Assembly: GCF_020905345.1 (NCBI RefSeq)
Contig: NZ_JAJJMO010000001.1
Span: 3,472,001 to 3,536,000, forward strand
Source of the DNA: Flavobacterium pisciphilum
GTDB lineage: Bacteria > Bacteroidota > Bacteroidia > Flavobacteriales > Flavobacteriaceae
DNA: 64,000 bases
Direction of reading: 5' to 3'
Below, in pieces: positions 46,798 to 57,086 of the stretch (its first letter is position 1; each line of letters begins with the position of its first letter). Below the pieces are notes generated by a model, which ran no database searches, was not told where the DNA came from, and worked only from the letters and a program-made list of their open reading frames with translations. A program made the translations under genes and the position numbers.

Positions 46798-49700
46798 ATG
46801 AAATTAACAAAATTGCTTATTTTTTGTTTTTCATCTATTCTATTCTCAGTTTATGCTCAAGCACAAGATGTAACAGTAAACGGAATAGTTAATGATGAAA
46901 GTGGTATGCCAGTACCAGGTGCATCTGTTATAATAAAAGGAACGGGAAAAGGGACGTCATCTGATTTTGATGGTAAGTTTCAACTTCAAGCGCCTTCTAA
47001 TGGAGTTTTGACAATTACTTTTATAGGTTACGCTACTATTAATGAACCGATAAATGGTAGAAATAAAATCGTTGTACAGTTACGTCCAGAATCACAAAAC
47101 CTAAATGAGGTTGTTGTTATTGGATATGGTACTCAAAAGAAAAGTGTAGTAACAGGGGCAATCTCAAAGGTAAAATCTCAAGATATTGAAAACTTGCCAA
47201 TATCAAGGGTCGAGCAAACCTTACAAGGTAGAGTTTCTGGAGTTACCATTGCCGCTAGTTCAGGACAACCAGGTTCTGCTTCTACCATTCGTGTGCGTGG
47301 AATTACTACTCTTGGAAATAATGATCCACTATGGGTTGTTGATGGTGTGGTCGTTGATGCTGGTGGAATTGGTTACTTAAACCAATCTGATATAGCATCT
47401 ATGGAGGTATTAAAAGATGCCGCCTCTCAAGCTATTTACGGTGCAAGGGCCGCAGCGGGGGTTATTATCATTACTACCAAAAAAGGAAAATCAGGTAAAC
47501 TGAGTGTAAGCTATAATGGTTATACTGGTTTTTCTTCAGCAGCAAGGAAATTAGATCTTTTAAATGCTACAGAATATGCAACTTTAAGAAATGAGAAGTA
47601 TGCAAACGGATACGTTAAAAAATCTCCTACCGATACTTTTACATTGCCTTTTCCGAATCCTAATGCATTAGGAACAGGAACAGATTGGCAATCGGTTATT
47701 TTTAACGATAGTGCAGCACGCATTGGTCAAGAGTTAAGTTTATCTGGTGGAAATGATGTTTCTACTTTTTATGCTTCTTTTGGTCTTTTGGAACAAGAGG
47801 GTATTGTAACAACAGATATTTCTAAATACAATAGAAAAAATATGCGTTTAAACTCTACGCACAAAATATCTAAATGGATAACTTTTGGTCAAACACTAGG
47901 TTATTCGAGAGAGAAAGTAGTTGGATTAGGAAACACAAATAGTTTATACGGAGGACCTTTGGCATCTGCAATTAATCTAGATCCTATTACTCCTGCCATA
48001 GTTACAGATCCTAATATGGCTGCGCTACCACCATATTCTGTTGGGATTGCTGATGGTAAAGGAATTTTAAGAGATTCTAATGGAAATCCTTATGGAGTTT
48101 CGACAATAGTTACTCGAGAGATGTCAAATCCATTGGCTTATACCCAAACAAGATTAGGAAATTATGATTGGTCAGATAATTTTGTTGGAAATGCTTACCT
48201 CGAAGTGGAGCCTATAAAAGGATTAAAATTTAGAACTACATTAGGAGGTAAATTAGCTTACTGGGGTTATGAAAATTTTACACCAGTTTCTTATTTGAAT
48301 TCAGATAATATAACTAAACTGAATAATCTTTCAAGAAATACAAACAAAGGTTTCGGATGGAATATTGAGAATGTAGTTTCATATACAAAAAGTGTAGGTA
48401 ATCATAATTTTAGTGTGTTACTAGGTCAAGGTGCTTATGTAGATAACCAAAATAGTGGTTCGACAATTACTTATACTAATTTGCCAGTAGATAATCGTAA
48501 TGATGCCTCTTTTAATTTTAATCTTCCTAAGGATCAGATAAACGCTACTGCTAAAACAGGAAATGAGCATAGAGTAACTTCTATATTTTCTAGATTAACA
48601 TATGATTATAAAGAAAAATATTTAGCAACAGGTATTATTCGTAGAGATGGATCTTCAAGATTTGGGGCAAATAATAAATATGGAACATTCCCTTCATTTT
48701 CTCTAGGATGGGTTCCTTCAAAAGAAGATTTTTGGATTGAAAATAAAGTAGTAAACCAGTTAAAATTCAGAGGAGGTTATGGAGTAACGGGTAATGATAA
48801 TATTGGAGATTTTAAATATTTGGCAACAGTTGGGGATGGTCGTAATTATACCATAGGAACTTCAGGATCTGTAACCATAGGAAATAGCCCTGATGCACCA
48901 TCAAATCCAGATTTAAAATGGGAAGAAACAAGTCAGACAAATATTGGTTTAGATGCTACTTTCTTTTCTGATTTTAGTTTATCAGTTGATTGGTATATTA
49001 AAAAAACTACAGGAATTCTTCAGGATATTCAATTACCAGGTTATGTAGGTTCAGGGAATCCAACAGGAAACGTTGCCGATATGGAAAATAAAGGTATCGA
49101 TTTAGAATTAGGATACCGTAAAAAAGTAGGACAGGTTAATGTATCTCTTAGTGCAAACATATCTTATTTAGAAAATGAAGTAACTTATTTAGGGCGTGGA
49201 ATTGATTTTCTTCCATCAGGTGAGCAATATCAAGCGTCTACATATGATATTACAAGAACTCAAGTTGGACAGCCTTTTGGATCATTCTATGGATTTAAAA
49301 CAGCTGGAATTTTCCAAAATCAAAATGAAATTAACTCTTATAAAAACGCAGCAGGAGGATTAATTCAGCCAGATGCTAAACCTGGAGATTTCCGTTGGAC
49401 AGATATCAATGGGGATGGAAAAATTACTGCTGATGACAGAACATTTATTGGTAGTCCAATCCCAAAATACACTTTTGGATTTACAGTTAATTTAGATTAC
49501 AAAAACTTTGATTTATTGATTTTTACACAAGGAGCTGCAGGAAATGACATCTTTCAAGGATTACGTAGGTTAGATATTGAAAATTCTAATTACCAAACGG
49601 CAGCTTTAGGGCGTTGGACAGGTGAAGGTACATCTAATACTTACCCAAGATTAACATCTGATGATACCAACAAAAACTTTAATAATCCTTCTAATTTTTA

Positions 49701-49953
49701 TCTTGAAAAAGGAGATTACATAAGAATTAAAACAATTCAGTTAGGATATTCATTACCAACTAAAGTTATTGGACAAATTGGTTTAGAAAAAACTAGAGTG
49801 TATTTAACAGGTGAGAACTTATTCACTTTTACTAAGTACACTGGATTTGATCCTGAAATTGGAGCAAGTGGTACTAGTAATGTTATGGGTATTGATAGAG
49901 GTTTTTATCCTCAGGCTAAAACTATAATGTTAGGAGTTAATTTACAATTTTAA
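46798..49953 (+). CDS. SusC/RagA family TonB-linked outer-membrane transporter
   Basis: 1051 aa. Signal peptide to about residue 23, then a CarboxypepD_reg-like domain (about 26-105, VNGIVNDESGMPVPGASVIIKGTGKGTSSDFDGKFQLQAP) and the SusC plug signature LNEVVVIGYGTQKKSVVTGAISKV with NDPLWVVDGVVVD. A 22-strand barrel region follows and ends in LGVNLQF. It imports oligosaccharides in complex with the SusD-like lipoprotein encoded 14 bp downstream and is powered by TonB-ExbBD (a set is encoded at 7-10 kb). Substrate is inferred from the downstream GH30 enzymes as beta-1,6-linked glucan oligosaccharides. Confidence 0.95.
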   Translation: MKLTKLLIFCFSSILFSVYAQAQDVTVNGIVNDESGMPVPGASVIIKGTGKGTSSDFDGKFQLQAPSNGVLTITFIGYATINEPINGRNKIVVQLRPESQNLNEVVVIGYGTQKKSVVTGAISKVKSQDIENLPISRVEQTLQGRVSGVTIAASSGQPGSASTIRVRGITTLGNNDPLWVVDGVVVDAGGIGYLNQSDIASMEVLKDAASQAIYGARAAAGVIIITTKKGKSGKLSVSYNGYTGFSSAARKLDLLNATEYATLRNEKYANGYVKKSPTDTFTLPFPNPNALGTGTDWQSVIFNDSAARIGQELSLSGGNDVSTFYASFGLLEQEGIVTTDISKYNRKNMRLNSTHKISKWITFGQTLGYSREKVVGLGNTNSLYGGPLASAINLDPITPAIVTDPNMAALPPYSVGIADGKGILRDSNGNPYGVSTIVTREMSNPLAYTQTRLGNYDWSDNFVGNAYLEVEPIKGLKFRTTLGGKLAYWGYENFTPVSYLNSDNITKLNNLSRNTNKGFGWNIENVVSYTKSVGNHNFSVLLGQGAYVDNQNSGSTITYTNLPVDNRNDASFNFNLPKDQINATAKTGNEHRVTSIFSRLTYDYKEKYLATGIIRRDGSSRFGANNKYGTFPSFSLGWVPSKEDFWIENKVVNQLKFRGGYGVTGNDNIGDFKYLATVGDGRNYTIGTSGSVTIGNSPDAPSNPDLKWEETSQTNIGLDATFFSDFSLSVDWYIKKTTGILQDIQLPGYVGSGNPTGNVADMENKGIDLELGYRKKVGQVNVSLSANISYLENEVTYLGRGIDFLPSGEQYQASTYDITRTQVGQPFGSFYGFKTAGIFQNQNEINSYKNAAGGLIQPDAKPGDFRWTDINGDGKITADDRTFIGSPIPKYTFGFTVNLDYKNFDLLIFTQGAAGNDIFQGLRRLDIENSNYQTAALGRWTGEGTSNTYPRLTSDDTNKNFNNPSNFYLEKGDYIRIKTIQLGYSLPTKVIGQIGLEKTRVYLTGENLFTFTKYTGFDPEIGASGTSNVMGIDRGFYPQAKTIMLGVNLQF

Positions 49954-49967
49954 TAAAAACAAGAATC

Positions 49968-51485
49968 ATGAAACTAAAAAATATAAAATATTCACTTGCT
50001 GTTTGCGGCGTACTTTTTACTGTCCTGTCTTGCAGTGATGATTTTTTAACTGTAGAACCAAAAGGGACTTCACTTGAGGCTAACTATTATAAAAATGAAA
50101 GTCAAGCTTATGCAGGATTAGTAGCCGTTTACGATATATTGGGTAAACAATCTAAAGGTTTTGAAAATATGATCTGTATGTTAAATGCAGGTTCAGATGA
50201 TTTTTACGCTGCAGGAGGAGGTGCTACAGATGGTGCAGGAATACATGGTTTTTCAGATTATTCACTTAGTCAATCAACAATTCCACGTAGTTATTGGGAT
50301 GATTTTTATCGAGGGGTTTTTAGAGCAAATGTATTGCTTAAAAAGTTGCCAGCTGTACCTATGGATGAAGCTAAAAAAGCAAGATTTGCAGCAGAAACAA
50401 AGGCATTACGTGCTTATTATTATTTTGAATTAGTCCGTACTTTCCGAAATATTCCATTGATTTTAGAGCCAATACCTACTGCTGATATTTTTAATGTGGT
50501 TCAGGCAACTCCCGAAGCTGTATATGCACAAATTGAGCAAGATTTGAAAGAATCACTTCCTGCATTACCAGTTATAATCACAAATATGGGAGATGAGGCA
50601 GGTCGTTTATCTCAAGGTGCCGCTAAAGCATTACTAGGAAAAGTTTATTTATACCAAGGAAAAAATGCATTGGCAGCAGCAGAATTGGTTGATGTAAATG
50701 GTACTCCTGGTGGAACAAGTATGTATGGATATAAGTTGGTAGCTAATTATGCAGATTTATGGAAAATAAGCAACAAATTTAATTCAGAAGCAATTATTGA
50801 AATTTCACATACAGACAAAAGTAATGCCGATTGGGATTTTTGGGGTGGAGGAAAAGATGAAGGAAACTCAGTTTGTGTTATGGTAGGTCCTAGAGGGTAT
50901 AATAGATTATTAAATTCTGCACCAGATTATGTTTCGGGATGGAGTTTTAATACAGTAACTCAAGGGTTGTATGATGTTTTAAAAGGAGATCCACGTTTTG
51001 ATGCTACAATCCTTGATATGAAAGCTTTAAAAGCTGCTGGACAAGCTGATTGGGCTCCTGGTTATGATGATACAGGGTATTTTTTGAAAAAATTCATGCC
51101 TTTAAAATCAGATATCTCAACAGGTGGTGGAGCAGCAGATTTAAATTATAAACAAGATGTTTATGCAATTCGTTTAGCAGATACTTATTTAATGGAGGCA
51201 GAAGCACTAGGAGCTACTGGGACAAGAGCACAAGCTTTATTAGACGCTGTAAGAGCACGTGTTGGTTTAGGGTCAATTCCAGTTTCTATGGATGCAATTA
51301 TGTTGGAAAGAAGAAAAGAATTAGCTGGTGAGGGACACCGTTGGTTTGATTTAGTAAGAACAGGTAGGGCAGCAGCTGCATTGGCTTCTAGAGGATTTAT
51401 GCCAGATAAAAATGAAATTTGGCCAATTCCTTTTAAAGAACTAGAAAACACTAAACTGGATCAGAATCCTAATTATAACAATTAA
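49968..51485 (+). CDS. SusD/RagB family nutrient-binding lipoprotein
   Basis: 505 aa. Lipobox cysteine C22 (VLSCSDDF). SusD pattern: FLTVEPKGTSLEANYYKNESQAYAGLVAVYDIL at the N-terminus, TPR-like helices (AETKALRAYYYFELVRTFRNIPLI), and the C-terminal phrases DTYLMEAEAL, RRKELAGEGHRWFDLVRTGRA and WPIPFKELENTKLDQNPNY. It forms the lid over SusC on the cell surface and captures the glycan. Confidence 0.95.
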   Translation: MKLKNIKYSLAVCGVLFTVLSCSDDFLTVEPKGTSLEANYYKNESQAYAGLVAVYDILGKQSKGFENMICMLNAGSDDFYAAGGGATDGAGIHGFSDYSLSQSTIPRSYWDDFYRGVFRANVLLKKLPAVPMDEAKKARFAAETKALRAYYYFELVRTFRNIPLILEPIPTADIFNVVQATPEAVYAQIEQDLKESLPALPVIITNMGDEAGRLSQGAAKALLGKVYLYQGKNALAAAELVDVNGTPGGTSMYGYKLVANYADLWKISNKFNSEAIIEISHTDKSNADWDFWGGGKDEGNSVCVMVGPRGYNRLLNSAPDYVSGWSFNTVTQGLYDVLKGDPRFDATILDMKALKAAGQADWAPGYDDTGYFLKKFMPLKSDISTGGGAADLNYKQDVYAIRLADTYLMEAEALGATGTRAQALLDAVRARVGLGSIPVSMDAIMLERRKELAGEGHRWFDLVRTGRAAAALASRGFMPDKNEIWPIPFKELENTKLDQNPNYNN

Positions 51486-51502
51486 ATAAAATTTGAAATC
51501 GT

Positions 51503-52390
51503 ATGAGTTTAAATATAATTTTTAAAAAGAGCATATACCTATTGTTTGCTTTAGCAACATTAGGTTCATTAATAAGTTGTGAGCCTGATAAAGCAGGTGC
51601 AGATAACGGATTGTCTGATCCAAGTGTCGATCCTTCATTTACAATTACTCCAGTAGAAGGAAAGGTAAATATGTACTTATTAGAGTCGGCTACAAAAAAT
51701 GTTCTAAATTCTTATTGGAAGGTAGGAAAGGTAGAATATTTCGGAAAAATGGTACTTGAAATTTCTTTACCAGATGCAGGAAAATATACTGTCGAACATA
51801 CAGCTGTAGGCCGTGGAGGAACAAGAAGTTTTGCAACTAAAGAAATTATTGTTGCGACTTCAGATCCAGAGAAAGGAAATTTAGTTAAAGGAGGTAATTT
51901 TTCAGATGCAGCAGATCAAGCAAAATGGACAATTTTAAATCTTAATACTAACGGATTGGCATCATGGACATTTAACTCAGGAAGCGCAATTTTAAATGCA
52001 ACTGGAACGACTTGGAATCAAGAGGGAATTTATCAGGCAATAGATGTTGTAAAAGACAAAGAATATACAATAGATATGTTTATATCAGCAAAAAGCGGAT
52101 CTCCAGATGCTTGGTTTGAGGTCTTTGCAGGAAAAACGGTTCCAACTTCAGGAGTTGAATATGGAGACAATAAAGTTATGGGAATGAGTTCTGGGGATGG
52201 TTGTGCAAAAGAAGCATTTGAAGGACAATTGTCGCTTATAGGATGTGTTAAAAATAGTGCAACTGGAAAGGTGAGTAACGTAGTGAAATTTACAGAAACA
52301 GGTAAAGTCTATTTAGTAATTAGAGGTGGTGGTAATGGATTTACTCCAACTGGAATGGTAATTACAGCGGTAGAATTTAGAGGGAAATAA
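51503..52390 (+). CDS. Surface glycan-binding lipoprotein (SGBP-like), PKD-like plus CBM-like domains
   Basis: 295 aa. Lipobox cysteine C26 (LGSLISC). A PKD/Ig-like domain (about 45-118, ending in TVEHTAVGRGGTRSFATKEIIV) is followed by a carbohydrate-binding-module-like jelly roll (about 125-293: GNFSDAADQAKWTILNLN, EGIYQAIDVVKDKEYTIDMFISA, VYLVIRGGGNG). The position after SusD and the domain plan fit the surface glycan-binding protein of a PUL. No catalytic motif. It is followed by a terminator-like hairpin. Confidence 0.82.
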   Translation: MSLNIIFKKSIYLLFALATLGSLISCEPDKAGADNGLSDPSVDPSFTITPVEGKVNMYLLESATKNVLNSYWKVGKVEYFGKMVLEISLPDAGKYTVEHTAVGRGGTRSFATKEIIVATSDPEKGNLVKGGNFSDAADQAKWTILNLNTNGLASWTFNSGSAILNATGTTWNQEGIYQAIDVVKDKEYTIDMFISAKSGSPDAWFEVFAGKTVPTSGVEYGDNKVMGMSSGDGCAKEAFEGQLSLIGCVKNSATGKVSNVVKFTETGKVYLVIRGGGNGFTPTGMVITAVEFRGK

Positions 52391-52415
52391 TTAAGTTAAG
52401 TTTAAGTTAGGTTGT

Positions 52416-52454
52416 AAAATAGCCCATATTCCTTATGACTATGGGCTATTTTTA
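52416..52454 (+). terminator. Intra-operon terminator/attenuator after the SGBP gene
   Basis: A perfect 13-bp stem (AAAATAGCCCATA with TATGGGCTATTTT) and 11-nt loop with a short T-tail, in a 139-bp gap between the binding-protein gene and the first GH30 gene. Confidence 0.75.
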
Positions 52455-52529
52455 AATGGATTAGATATTAAAAGTATGTTTTAGTGACATTGAAAATGCC
52501 ATTAGAATTTGCATATTAAAAATTAAATA

Positions 52530-53984
52530 ATGAAAAAAAACAGCTATAAGATTCTTTGCTTATTGGTTACGTTGACCGCTTTTTCGCAACAACAAAAAAA
52601 CAAGCAAGAGTTTACAACAAATGGAAAAAAAATTGCAGTTTATACAACAGCAGATAATTCAAAATTAAGAATTACACCAACAGATAATTTAGTTTTTTCT
52701 ACCTCAAAACAACCATTAGAAACCGAAATATCAATTTTTGTAGAACCTAAAAAGACCTATCAAGCCTTCATGGGAATTGGAGGAGCAATCACAGATGCAA
52801 GTGCTGAGGTTTTTGCCAAATTATCAAAAGAAAAGCAAGCCGAATTTTTAAAAGCGTACTACGATACTCAAAACGGAATAGGCTATTCGTTGCTAAGAAC
52901 AACGATTCATAGTTCTGATTTTAGCAGTGGAAGCTATACTTATGTTGAGGAAGGAGATAAAGATTTAAAAACCTTTAATATTGATCATGACAGACAATAT
53001 CGCATACCTATGATTAAAGAGGCAATGAAAGCTGCTAATAATAATCTAGTTTTATATGTAGCACCTTGGAGTCCACCAGCATTTATGAAAAGCAATAAAG
53101 ACATGCTAAAAGGAGGAACTTTATTGCCAGAATACAATCAAGCTTGGGCAAATTATTATGTGAAATTTATAAAGGCATACGAAAAAGAGGGAATGCCAAT
53201 TTGGGGGACATCAGTTCAGAATGAACCAATGGCAACACAAACATGGGAATCTTGTATTTATTCGGCAGAAGCAGAGAGAGATTTTATTAAAAACTTCCTT
53301 GGTCCAACGATGAAAAAAGCAGGTTTAGGCGATAAAAAAATTATTGCTTGGGATCATAATCGTGATTTAATGAGCCAAAGAGCTAATGTAATTTACTCCG
53401 ATCCAGAAGCTTCAAAATATGTTTGGGGAATGGGCTTTCATTGGTATGAAACATGGACAGGTGGAACGCCTATGTTTGATAATGTAAAACAAGTAAATCA
53501 AGACTATCCAGATAAAAAATTAATGTTTACAGAAGGGTGTGTTGAAAAATTTGATGCTGCTAAATATCAATTTTGGCCAAACGCTGAAAGATATGGAATC
53601 GCTATGATTAATGATTTTAATAACGGTACAGTGGGTTGGACAGATTGGAATATTCTTTTGGACCAAAACGGAGGACCAAATCACGTAGGTAATTTTTGTT
53701 TTGCCCCAATACATGCAAATACAACCACAGGAGAATTAATCTATACGCCATCATATTATTATATCGGGCATTTTTCAAAATTTATTCGCCCAAATGCAAA
53801 AAGAGTAAGTACAGCAGTAAGCAGAAGTTCTTTATTAAGTACCTCATTTCTTAATGCAGATGGTAAGATGATTACTGTTGTAATGAATCAAACGGATTTA
53901 AGCGTGACTTATAATCTAATTATAGCATCAGAAAAAACAGTTGTTACAATACCTGCTCATGCCATGCAAACTTTAGTATATTAA
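52530..53984 (+). CDS. GH30 family glycoside hydrolase, likely endo-beta-1,6-glucanase (A)
   Basis: 484 aa with a Sec signal (ending about AFSQ) but no lipobox. A (beta/alpha)8 catalytic domain with beta-sandwich side domain. The acid/base is E232 in SVQNEPMAT and the nucleophile E335 in FTEGCVEKFD. Text such as IGGAITDASAEVFAKL, APWSPPAFMKSN, WESCIYSAEAERDF and GTVGWTDWNILLDQNGGPNHVGNFCFAP closely recalls Bacteroides GH30_3 beta-1,6-glucanases. It is one of a tandem pair with the next gene, and lacks that gene's lipid anchor, suggesting periplasmic rather than surface action. Confidence 0.9.
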   Translation: MKKNSYKILCLLVTLTAFSQQQKNKQEFTTNGKKIAVYTTADNSKLRITPTDNLVFSTSKQPLETEISIFVEPKKTYQAFMGIGGAITDASAEVFAKLSKEKQAEFLKAYYDTQNGIGYSLLRTTIHSSDFSSGSYTYVEEGDKDLKTFNIDHDRQYRIPMIKEAMKAANNNLVLYVAPWSPPAFMKSNKDMLKGGTLLPEYNQAWANYYVKFIKAYEKEGMPIWGTSVQNEPMATQTWESCIYSAEAERDFIKNFLGPTMKKAGLGDKKIIAWDHNRDLMSQRANVIYSDPEASKYVWGMGFHWYETWTGGTPMFDNVKQVNQDYPDKKLMFTEGCVEKFDAAKYQFWPNAERYGIAMINDFNNGTVGWTDWNILLDQNGGPNHVGNFCFAPIHANTTTGELIYTPSYYYIGHFSKFIRPNAKRVSTAVSRSSLLSTSFLNADGKMITVVMNQTDLSVTYNLIIASEKTVVTIPAHAMQTLVY

Positions 53985-54060
53985 TTATAATAAGAGTCAG
54001 GAGATGAATTTGTCTAGCCATTTTTAACTCCTGATTTTCTTTAAAACCCAATCTACCTAG

Positions 54061-55539
54061 ATGAATAATATAATAAAACGGATAAGAAATATTTCACCAA
54101 TATTGATAACAGTTTTTGCATTTGGCTGTTCTTCATCGAATGTAACAGACATCAATTCAAAAAACGAACACAATCAAAACCATCAAAAGATTGAAGTATT
54201 TACAACAGCAGAGAATACAACATTTAAGCTATCCAAAACAGATGGTTTAGTTGTTACTTCTGCCATTAAAGATTTAAAAAATACAATTACTGTAAATCTT
54301 CAAAAAACAGATCAGACTTTCTTAGGAATCGGAGGAGCAATTACAGATGCAAGTGCTGAGGTTTTTGCTAAATTAAGTGCTAAGAAACAACAAGAATTTC
54401 TTAATGCTTATTATGATAAAGACAAAGGAATAGGTTACTCATTGGCGAGAACAACGATTCATAGCTCTGATTTTAGCAGTGGTAGTTATACATACATCAA
54501 GGAGGGAGATAAAGATCTAAAAACGTTTAGTGTAGAACATGATCGAAAATATCGTATTCCTTTATTAAAAAAAGCAATTGCAGCTGCAGGAGGAAAACTA
54601 ACACTTTTTGCAAGCCCATGGAGTCCTCCAGCATTTATGAAGACCAATAATAATATGCTAAGAGGAGGCACATTATTGCCAGAATATGCACAATCATGGG
54701 CCAATTACTATGTGAAATTTATTCGGGAATATGAAAAAGAAGGTATTCCTATTTGGGGACTATCTATTCAGAATGAACCAATGGCAACACAAAGTTGGGA
54801 ATCTTGTATCTATACTGCTGAGGCAGAAAGAGATTTTCTTAAAGACTTTTTGGGGCCAACAATGGCAAAGGAAGGATTAGAATCTAAAAATATTATCATT
54901 TGGGATCATAACCGTGGAGACATGTTGGTACAAAGAGCAAAACTGAATTTTTCGGATCCAGAAGTATCTAAATATGTTTGGGGAATTGGATTTCATTGGT
55001 ATGAAACGTGGAATGGTGGACCTCCAAAATTTGAGTCAGTTGCAGAAGTTCACGAAGCATTCCCAAATAAGAATTTATTGTTTACAGAAGGATGTATCGA
55101 AAAATTTGATGCTTCAAAATATCAATTCTGGGGGAATGCAGAACGATATGGAATTAATATGATAAATGATTTTAATAACGGAACAGTTGGTTGGACAGAT
55201 TGGAATATCCTTTTGGATCAAAATGGAGGACCAAATCATGTAGGTAATTTTTGTTTTGCTCCAATTCATGCCAATACAAATACTGATGAATTACTATACA
55301 CTCCGATGTATTATTATATTGGCCATCTTTCAAAATTTATTCGACCTAATGCCAAAAGAATCGTAGCCGAAGTAAATTCAGATGTTTTGATAAGTACTAC
55401 ATTCATTAATACAGATGGAAAAATTGCAACAGTTGTAATGAATAAAAATGATAATGAAATAACATATTCTTTAGTAATTGCTTCTGAGAAAAAAGCAATC
55501 ACAATTCCGGCTCATGCAATTCAAACTTTAGTTTATTAA
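54061..55539 (+). CDS. GH30 family glycoside hydrolase, likely endo-beta-1,6-glucanase (B), lipoprotein
   Basis: 492 aa. Lipobox cysteine C23 (VFAFGC), so probably displayed on the outer membrane. Acid/base E239 (SIQNEPMAT) and nucleophile E343 (FTEGCIEKFD). It is alignable with the preceding gene along its whole length with many identical blocks, a clear tandem duplicate. The predicted work is surface cleavage of beta-1,6-glucan into pieces for SusCD, with the paralogue finishing in the periplasm. Confidence 0.9.
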   Translation: MNNIIKRIRNISPILITVFAFGCSSSNVTDINSKNEHNQNHQKIEVFTTAENTTFKLSKTDGLVVTSAIKDLKNTITVNLQKTDQTFLGIGGAITDASAEVFAKLSAKKQQEFLNAYYDKDKGIGYSLARTTIHSSDFSSGSYTYIKEGDKDLKTFSVEHDRKYRIPLLKKAIAAAGGKLTLFASPWSPPAFMKTNNNMLRGGTLLPEYAQSWANYYVKFIREYEKEGIPIWGLSIQNEPMATQSWESCIYTAEAERDFLKDFLGPTMAKEGLESKNIIIWDHNRGDMLVQRAKLNFSDPEVSKYVWGIGFHWYETWNGGPPKFESVAEVHEAFPNKNLLFTEGCIEKFDASKYQFWGNAERYGINMINDFNNGTVGWTDWNILLDQNGGPNHVGNFCFAPIHANTNTDELLYTPMYYYIGHLSKFIRPNAKRIVAEVNSDVLISTTFINTDGKIATVVMNKNDNEITYSLVIASEKKAITIPAHAIQTLVY

Positions 55540-55556
55540 AAAATAAAAAAATAGAG

Positions 55557-57035
55557 ATGAATCAATATTTTAAAAAAATTATAAAAGTAGCATTATTCGC
55601 AGCAATAGTAATCTTGCAGCTTAAATGCTCTTCTTCTAGTGATACTGTAGATCCAGCAGCAACTCTGCCACCAGTAGTAACAAATCCACCAGTTACAGTA
55701 ACAAATGAGGTAGATTTTTGGTTAACCAAAGGAGATCAAACAGTATTGCTAACCAAACAAAATGGAGTTCTTGGATTTAATACCACAACAAACTCATACA
55801 CCAATATAGAGGTAAATGAATCTCAAAAATACCAAACGATTGATGGTTTTGGTTATACATTAACTGGAGGTAGTGCTGCCGTAATTAATCAATTAACGGC
55901 TCAGAAAAAAAAGGATTTATTGCAAGAACTATTTGGTTCGACAGAAACATCAATTTCAGTAAATTATATAAGAATAAGTATTGGAGCATCAGATTTAAAT
56001 GCAACGCCTTTTACCTATAATGATTTACCAAAAGGAGATACAGATCTTGAATTAACTCGGTTTAGTTTAGATCCTGATAGAAATGGAGTACTAGCACTCT
56101 TAAAAGAAATTTTGGCAATTAATCCAAATATTAAAATTTTAGCGACTCCTTGGTCAGCACCGCTTTGGATGAAAGATAAAGATAGCTTTATTGGTGGAAG
56201 TCTGAAAACAGAATATTATAACGTGTATGCAAAATATTTTGTAAAATACATTCAGCAAATGAAGAATGAGGGAATTGTTATTGATGCTGTAACACCACAA
56301 AATGAACCATTGCATGATGGTAATAATCCAAGTATGCATATGACAGCTGTAGAGCAAGCAAATTTTATTAAAAATAATTTAGGACCCGCTTTTAAGGCTG
56401 CCAATGTTGCAACAAAGATTATTGCTTACGATCATAATTGTGATAACACACAATATGCTATGACGATTCTAGGAGATCCTATTGCAAGCCCTTTTGTAGA
56501 TGGATCAGCCTTTCATTTATATGCAGGAAACATCAATGCACTCACAACAGTTCATAATGCATTCCCAAATAAAAATCTATACTTCACAGAGCAGTTTACA
56601 TCTTCGACAGGAGATTTTAAAGGAGATCTAAAATGGCATCTTAAAAATGTGATTATTGGCTCAATGCGTAATTGGAGTAAAAATGTATTAGAATGGAATT
56701 TGGCAAATAACGGTTCTTTTGCACCCCATACTCAAGGAGGTTGTACCACATGTAAAGGAGCATTGACAGTAAATTCGAGTGATTCATTTAATCGCAATGT
56801 GGCTTATTATATTATAGCCCATGCTTCAAAATTTGTTCCAGTAGGATCTATAAGAATTTCGAGTAATATAAGTGGGAATTTGCAAAACGTAGCTTTTGTA
56901 ACACCAACTGGGAAGAAAGTTTTAATTGTAGAAAATGATGGAGATACCAACGTGATATTTAATATAAAATTTAATGGGAAGTGGGTTACTACATCATTGG
57001 ACGGAGGTTCAGTAGGGACTTATACTTGGAAATAA
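55557..57035 (+). CDS. GH30 family glycoside hydrolase, second type (C), lipoprotein
   Basis: 492 aa. Lipobox cysteine C24 (LQLKC), then a Pro/Thr/Val-rich tether (about 30-50). Acid/base E250 in TPQNEPLHD and nucleophile E345 in YFTEQFTSS. It differs from GH30 A/B in the active-site text (QTIDGFGYTLTGGSAAVINQL, AYDHNCDN) and carries a GGCTTCKGAL motif whose Cys pair could form a disulfide. I recall a comparable Cys pair in fungal GH30 beta-1,6-glucanases. Its paralogue lies three genes downstream. Linkage specificity is uncertain. Confidence 0.88.
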   Translation: MNQYFKKIIKVALFAAIVILQLKCSSSSDTVDPAATLPPVVTNPPVTVTNEVDFWLTKGDQTVLLTKQNGVLGFNTTTNSYTNIEVNESQKYQTIDGFGYTLTGGSAAVINQLTAQKKKDLLQELFGSTETSISVNYIRISIGASDLNATPFTYNDLPKGDTDLELTRFSLDPDRNGVLALLKEILAINPNIKILATPWSAPLWMKDKDSFIGGSLKTEYYNVYAKYFVKYIQQMKNEGIVIDAVTPQNEPLHDGNNPSMHMTAVEQANFIKNNLGPAFKAANVATKIIAYDHNCDNTQYAMTILGDPIASPFVDGSAFHLYAGNINALTTVHNAFPNKNLYFTEQFTSSTGDFKGDLKWHLKNVIIGSMRNWSKNVLEWNLANNGSFAPHTQGGCTTCKGALTVNSSDSFNRNVAYYIIAHASKFVPVGSIRISSNISGNLQNVAFVTPTGKKVLIVENDGDTNVIFNIKFNGKWVTTSLDGGSVGTYTWK

Positions 57036-57086
57036 TAGCAGTTAATAATAATAGTCATTTTAAGATTGAATAAAAAAAACAGCAAC

